Positions 62,372 through 64,000 of a stretch of 64,000 bases of DNA are shown here, piece by piece. The stretch comes from Proteromonas lacertae (lineage: Eukaryota > Sar > Bigyra > Opalinata > Proteromonadidae): assembly GCA_002245135.1 (NCBI GenBank), contig NGBS01000871.1:496001-560000 (forward strand). Direction: 5' to 3'. The notes under the pieces were generated by a model. That model had not been told where the DNA came from and made no database searches. It worked only from the letters and a program-made list of their open reading frames with translations. Position 1 is the stretch's first letter. Every line of letters starts with the position of its first letter. The position numbers and the translations under genes are program-made.

Positions 62372-64000
62372 CTATTCTGTTTTTTCTTGAAGAATCAAAG
62401 TCTTTTCTACATCAGTTTCAGTCCCATTAGCAGGAGCATCTTCTAGTCCAACTGGAATTGTGTCGTTTGCCTCTTCGCATTCAACTTCATTGGGTAAATT
62501 ACTTTCATTTGTTTTAGCTTCAAAAGTCTTTGAATTCTTTTTGGATTCTGACTGTGCTTCCTGTTGTGCTTGTTTATTAGATGTATGTGAATGAACAGAA
62601 GCTTTCGATTGTGTAGAATGAGCAGATTCTCTCGACTGGTTTGATTTCCTTGAAGCAGGAGTATTAATTCCACTTTTACCTCCACCACCTCCACCACCAT
62701 AATTACTCTTTCTATTACTTGCAACAAATCCAATTGGTTTTGGGAAATCTTCACTTACTGGTCCTTCACCAACAGAATTACATGATTTAATTCTTACATA
62801 GATCCTTTTAGATTTAGAAATAAAAGTGAAACTATATTTTCTACTTTTTCTTTCATTTGTTTTCTCTTCACTTTCACCTTTTTCCTTTTCTTCTATTAAA
62901 TTGTTATTGTCTAATTTCACCATCATTACATCGTATGTAGTACCAGATATTGGCCTATATTCTATAATAAAATGAGTTATTGAAGAACCACAAATACATG
63001 GAGTATATTCAAAAACAACTGTAAATTTCTATATTAAAAATATATAATATATAAATATATAAATATACATAAGGTGGTATGATTTGAGTATCAGGAGGTT
63101 CTATTAATTTAATAATATTAACAACAACAGGGACACATTTACAACACAATATTTCATCTTCTCCATACACAACATCATCACTTTTCCTTATTTCAACATT
63201 ATTACCTCCCATTGTATCATCTAAACCATTTTCATTATCTTTTTCAAATTCTTCTTCGTCTGAATCAGGTGGAGCTGTTGTACTTGGCGGAGGAAAATCA
63301 TTGATAAAAGCCACACATTTGTATCTTACAGATGGAATTGCATCAAATTTTAAATTATCTAATATAATAATAATAATATAATAATAATATATATACAATA
63401 TTTTTTACCAAATGATAATTGATAAGTTGAATCATCAATTGGAACTTTTGATTCACATTCATGAAGTTTATCTTTTTTATAATAATCAGAATAACTATAT
63501 AATCTCTTTAGAACAGAAGTCCAACTGCCATCTATTAATATTAAATAATAAATAATAATAATATACTTTTTTCTTTTCTAAAAATTTCAATATTAATAGA
63601 ATCAAAACATTCAAATTCTTTCAATTGAATCAATAAATAAATTTCAATTTGCTTTTGTGATTCAAATTTCTTATTATGTAAAATTGTTAAATTATTTTCA
63701 GGAAATGTGAATTTATTCCTCAACAAATCTCTACACTTCTCTCCAGCAACATTTATTGCATTATTTCCTTCTAAATCAGGAATAAATATATTTTGACTGT
63801 TTATATCATCGTTTAAAAAATATTTTATTATTTTATCTTGATTCTGTTGACAAGCGTAATGAAATGGAGTACATCTCATTGTATTAGATGCATATTTATC
63901 TGCACCACTATTTATCAATAATTTACAAACATAATAATGTCCTTCATATGCTGCATAATGTAACATACTGTTCTTTCTGCCGAATAAGGTTTCGTCTGAT
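62372..64000 (-). CDS. Ankyrin-repeat plus fibronectin type III-like protein, 5' end outside window
   Basis: The gene is read leftward from beyond position 64000; the visible part is about 480 residues in five exons. First come ankyrin repeats (MLHYAAYEGHYYVCKLLINS, GADKYASNTMRCTPFHYACQ, NQDKIIKYFLNDDINSQ), then a helical segment (QKQIEIYLLIQLKEFECFDS), an acidic linker (DSDEEEFEKDNENGLDD), and an FN3-like domain: KFTVVFEYTPCICGSSITHF, YRPISGTTYDVM, RIYVRIKSCNSVGEGPVSE. The SVGEGP.S..F ending is the typical FN3 G-strand region. The tail is glycine- and serine-rich (GGGGGGGKSG) and acidic. The ankyrin-then-FN3 order resembles ANKFN1; the FANK1 order is the reverse. The N-terminus is missing only because of the window edge. 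Confidence 0.7.

Overview
The window is nuclear DNA from an AT-rich, intron-bearing eukaryote that builds cilia or flagella. It has split genes with tiny introns (mostly 26-50 nt, GTAT...TAG), ribosomal proteins eS24 and uS7, polyubiquitin, SNARE, p24, dynactin and katanin genes. TAA, TAG and TGA all behave as stops, so the code is standard. Ciliary gene types (KATNAL2-like, WDR31-like, SHIPPO repeat, NEK, kinesin) point to a flagellate. AAT/ATT runs coding poly-Asn and very short intergenic gaps recall dictyostelid-like or other AT-rich protists, but I cannot assign a lineage.

Layout: a PSME4/BLM10 proteasome activator runs off the left edge (1-4201, -). Then RFC3 (-), a kinesin with a C-terminal Tudor-like domain (+), uS7/RPS5 (+), a ubiquitin-like/Tudor-type protein (-), a membrin-type SNARE (-), a KATNAL2-like katanin (+), an ATP6AP2-like protein (-), a p24 cargo receptor (-), FKBP (+) and a small coiled-coil gene (+). 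From 18 to 26 kb lie a degenerate-kinase/LRR gene (-), a small unknown gene (+) and a SHIPPO protein with four copies of an unfamiliar CCHC motif (+). From 26 to 36 kb: polyubiquitin with a heat-shock element, a long coiled-coil protein, a RING protein, a tail-anchored NEK-like kinase, dynactin p27, a coiled-coil gene and a NIPA-type transporter. From 36.8 to 48.9 kb is one giant receptor gene: signal peptide, nine tandem periplasmic-binding-protein-like modules and a class C 7TM domain. From 49 to 64 kb: WDR31-like, coiled-coil, a large zinc-finger/ankyrin protein, eS24, a second (broken) copy of the degenerate-kinase/LRR gene, phosphoglucomutase, a 57-residue gene and a partial ankyrin/FN3 gene.

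The most interesting observations are: (1) at least two introns that are only consistent in frame as AT-AC introns with U12-type branch sites, with a third candidate; (2) the nine-module class C receptor; (3) the repeated CX2CX6HX7C motif; (4) the kinase-dead LRR family, with one frameshifted copy; (5) the kinesin-Tudor fusion. Genes are packed in divergent pairs with 40-95 bp between start codons. I found no tRNA, rRNA, CRISPR array or transposon that I could support.
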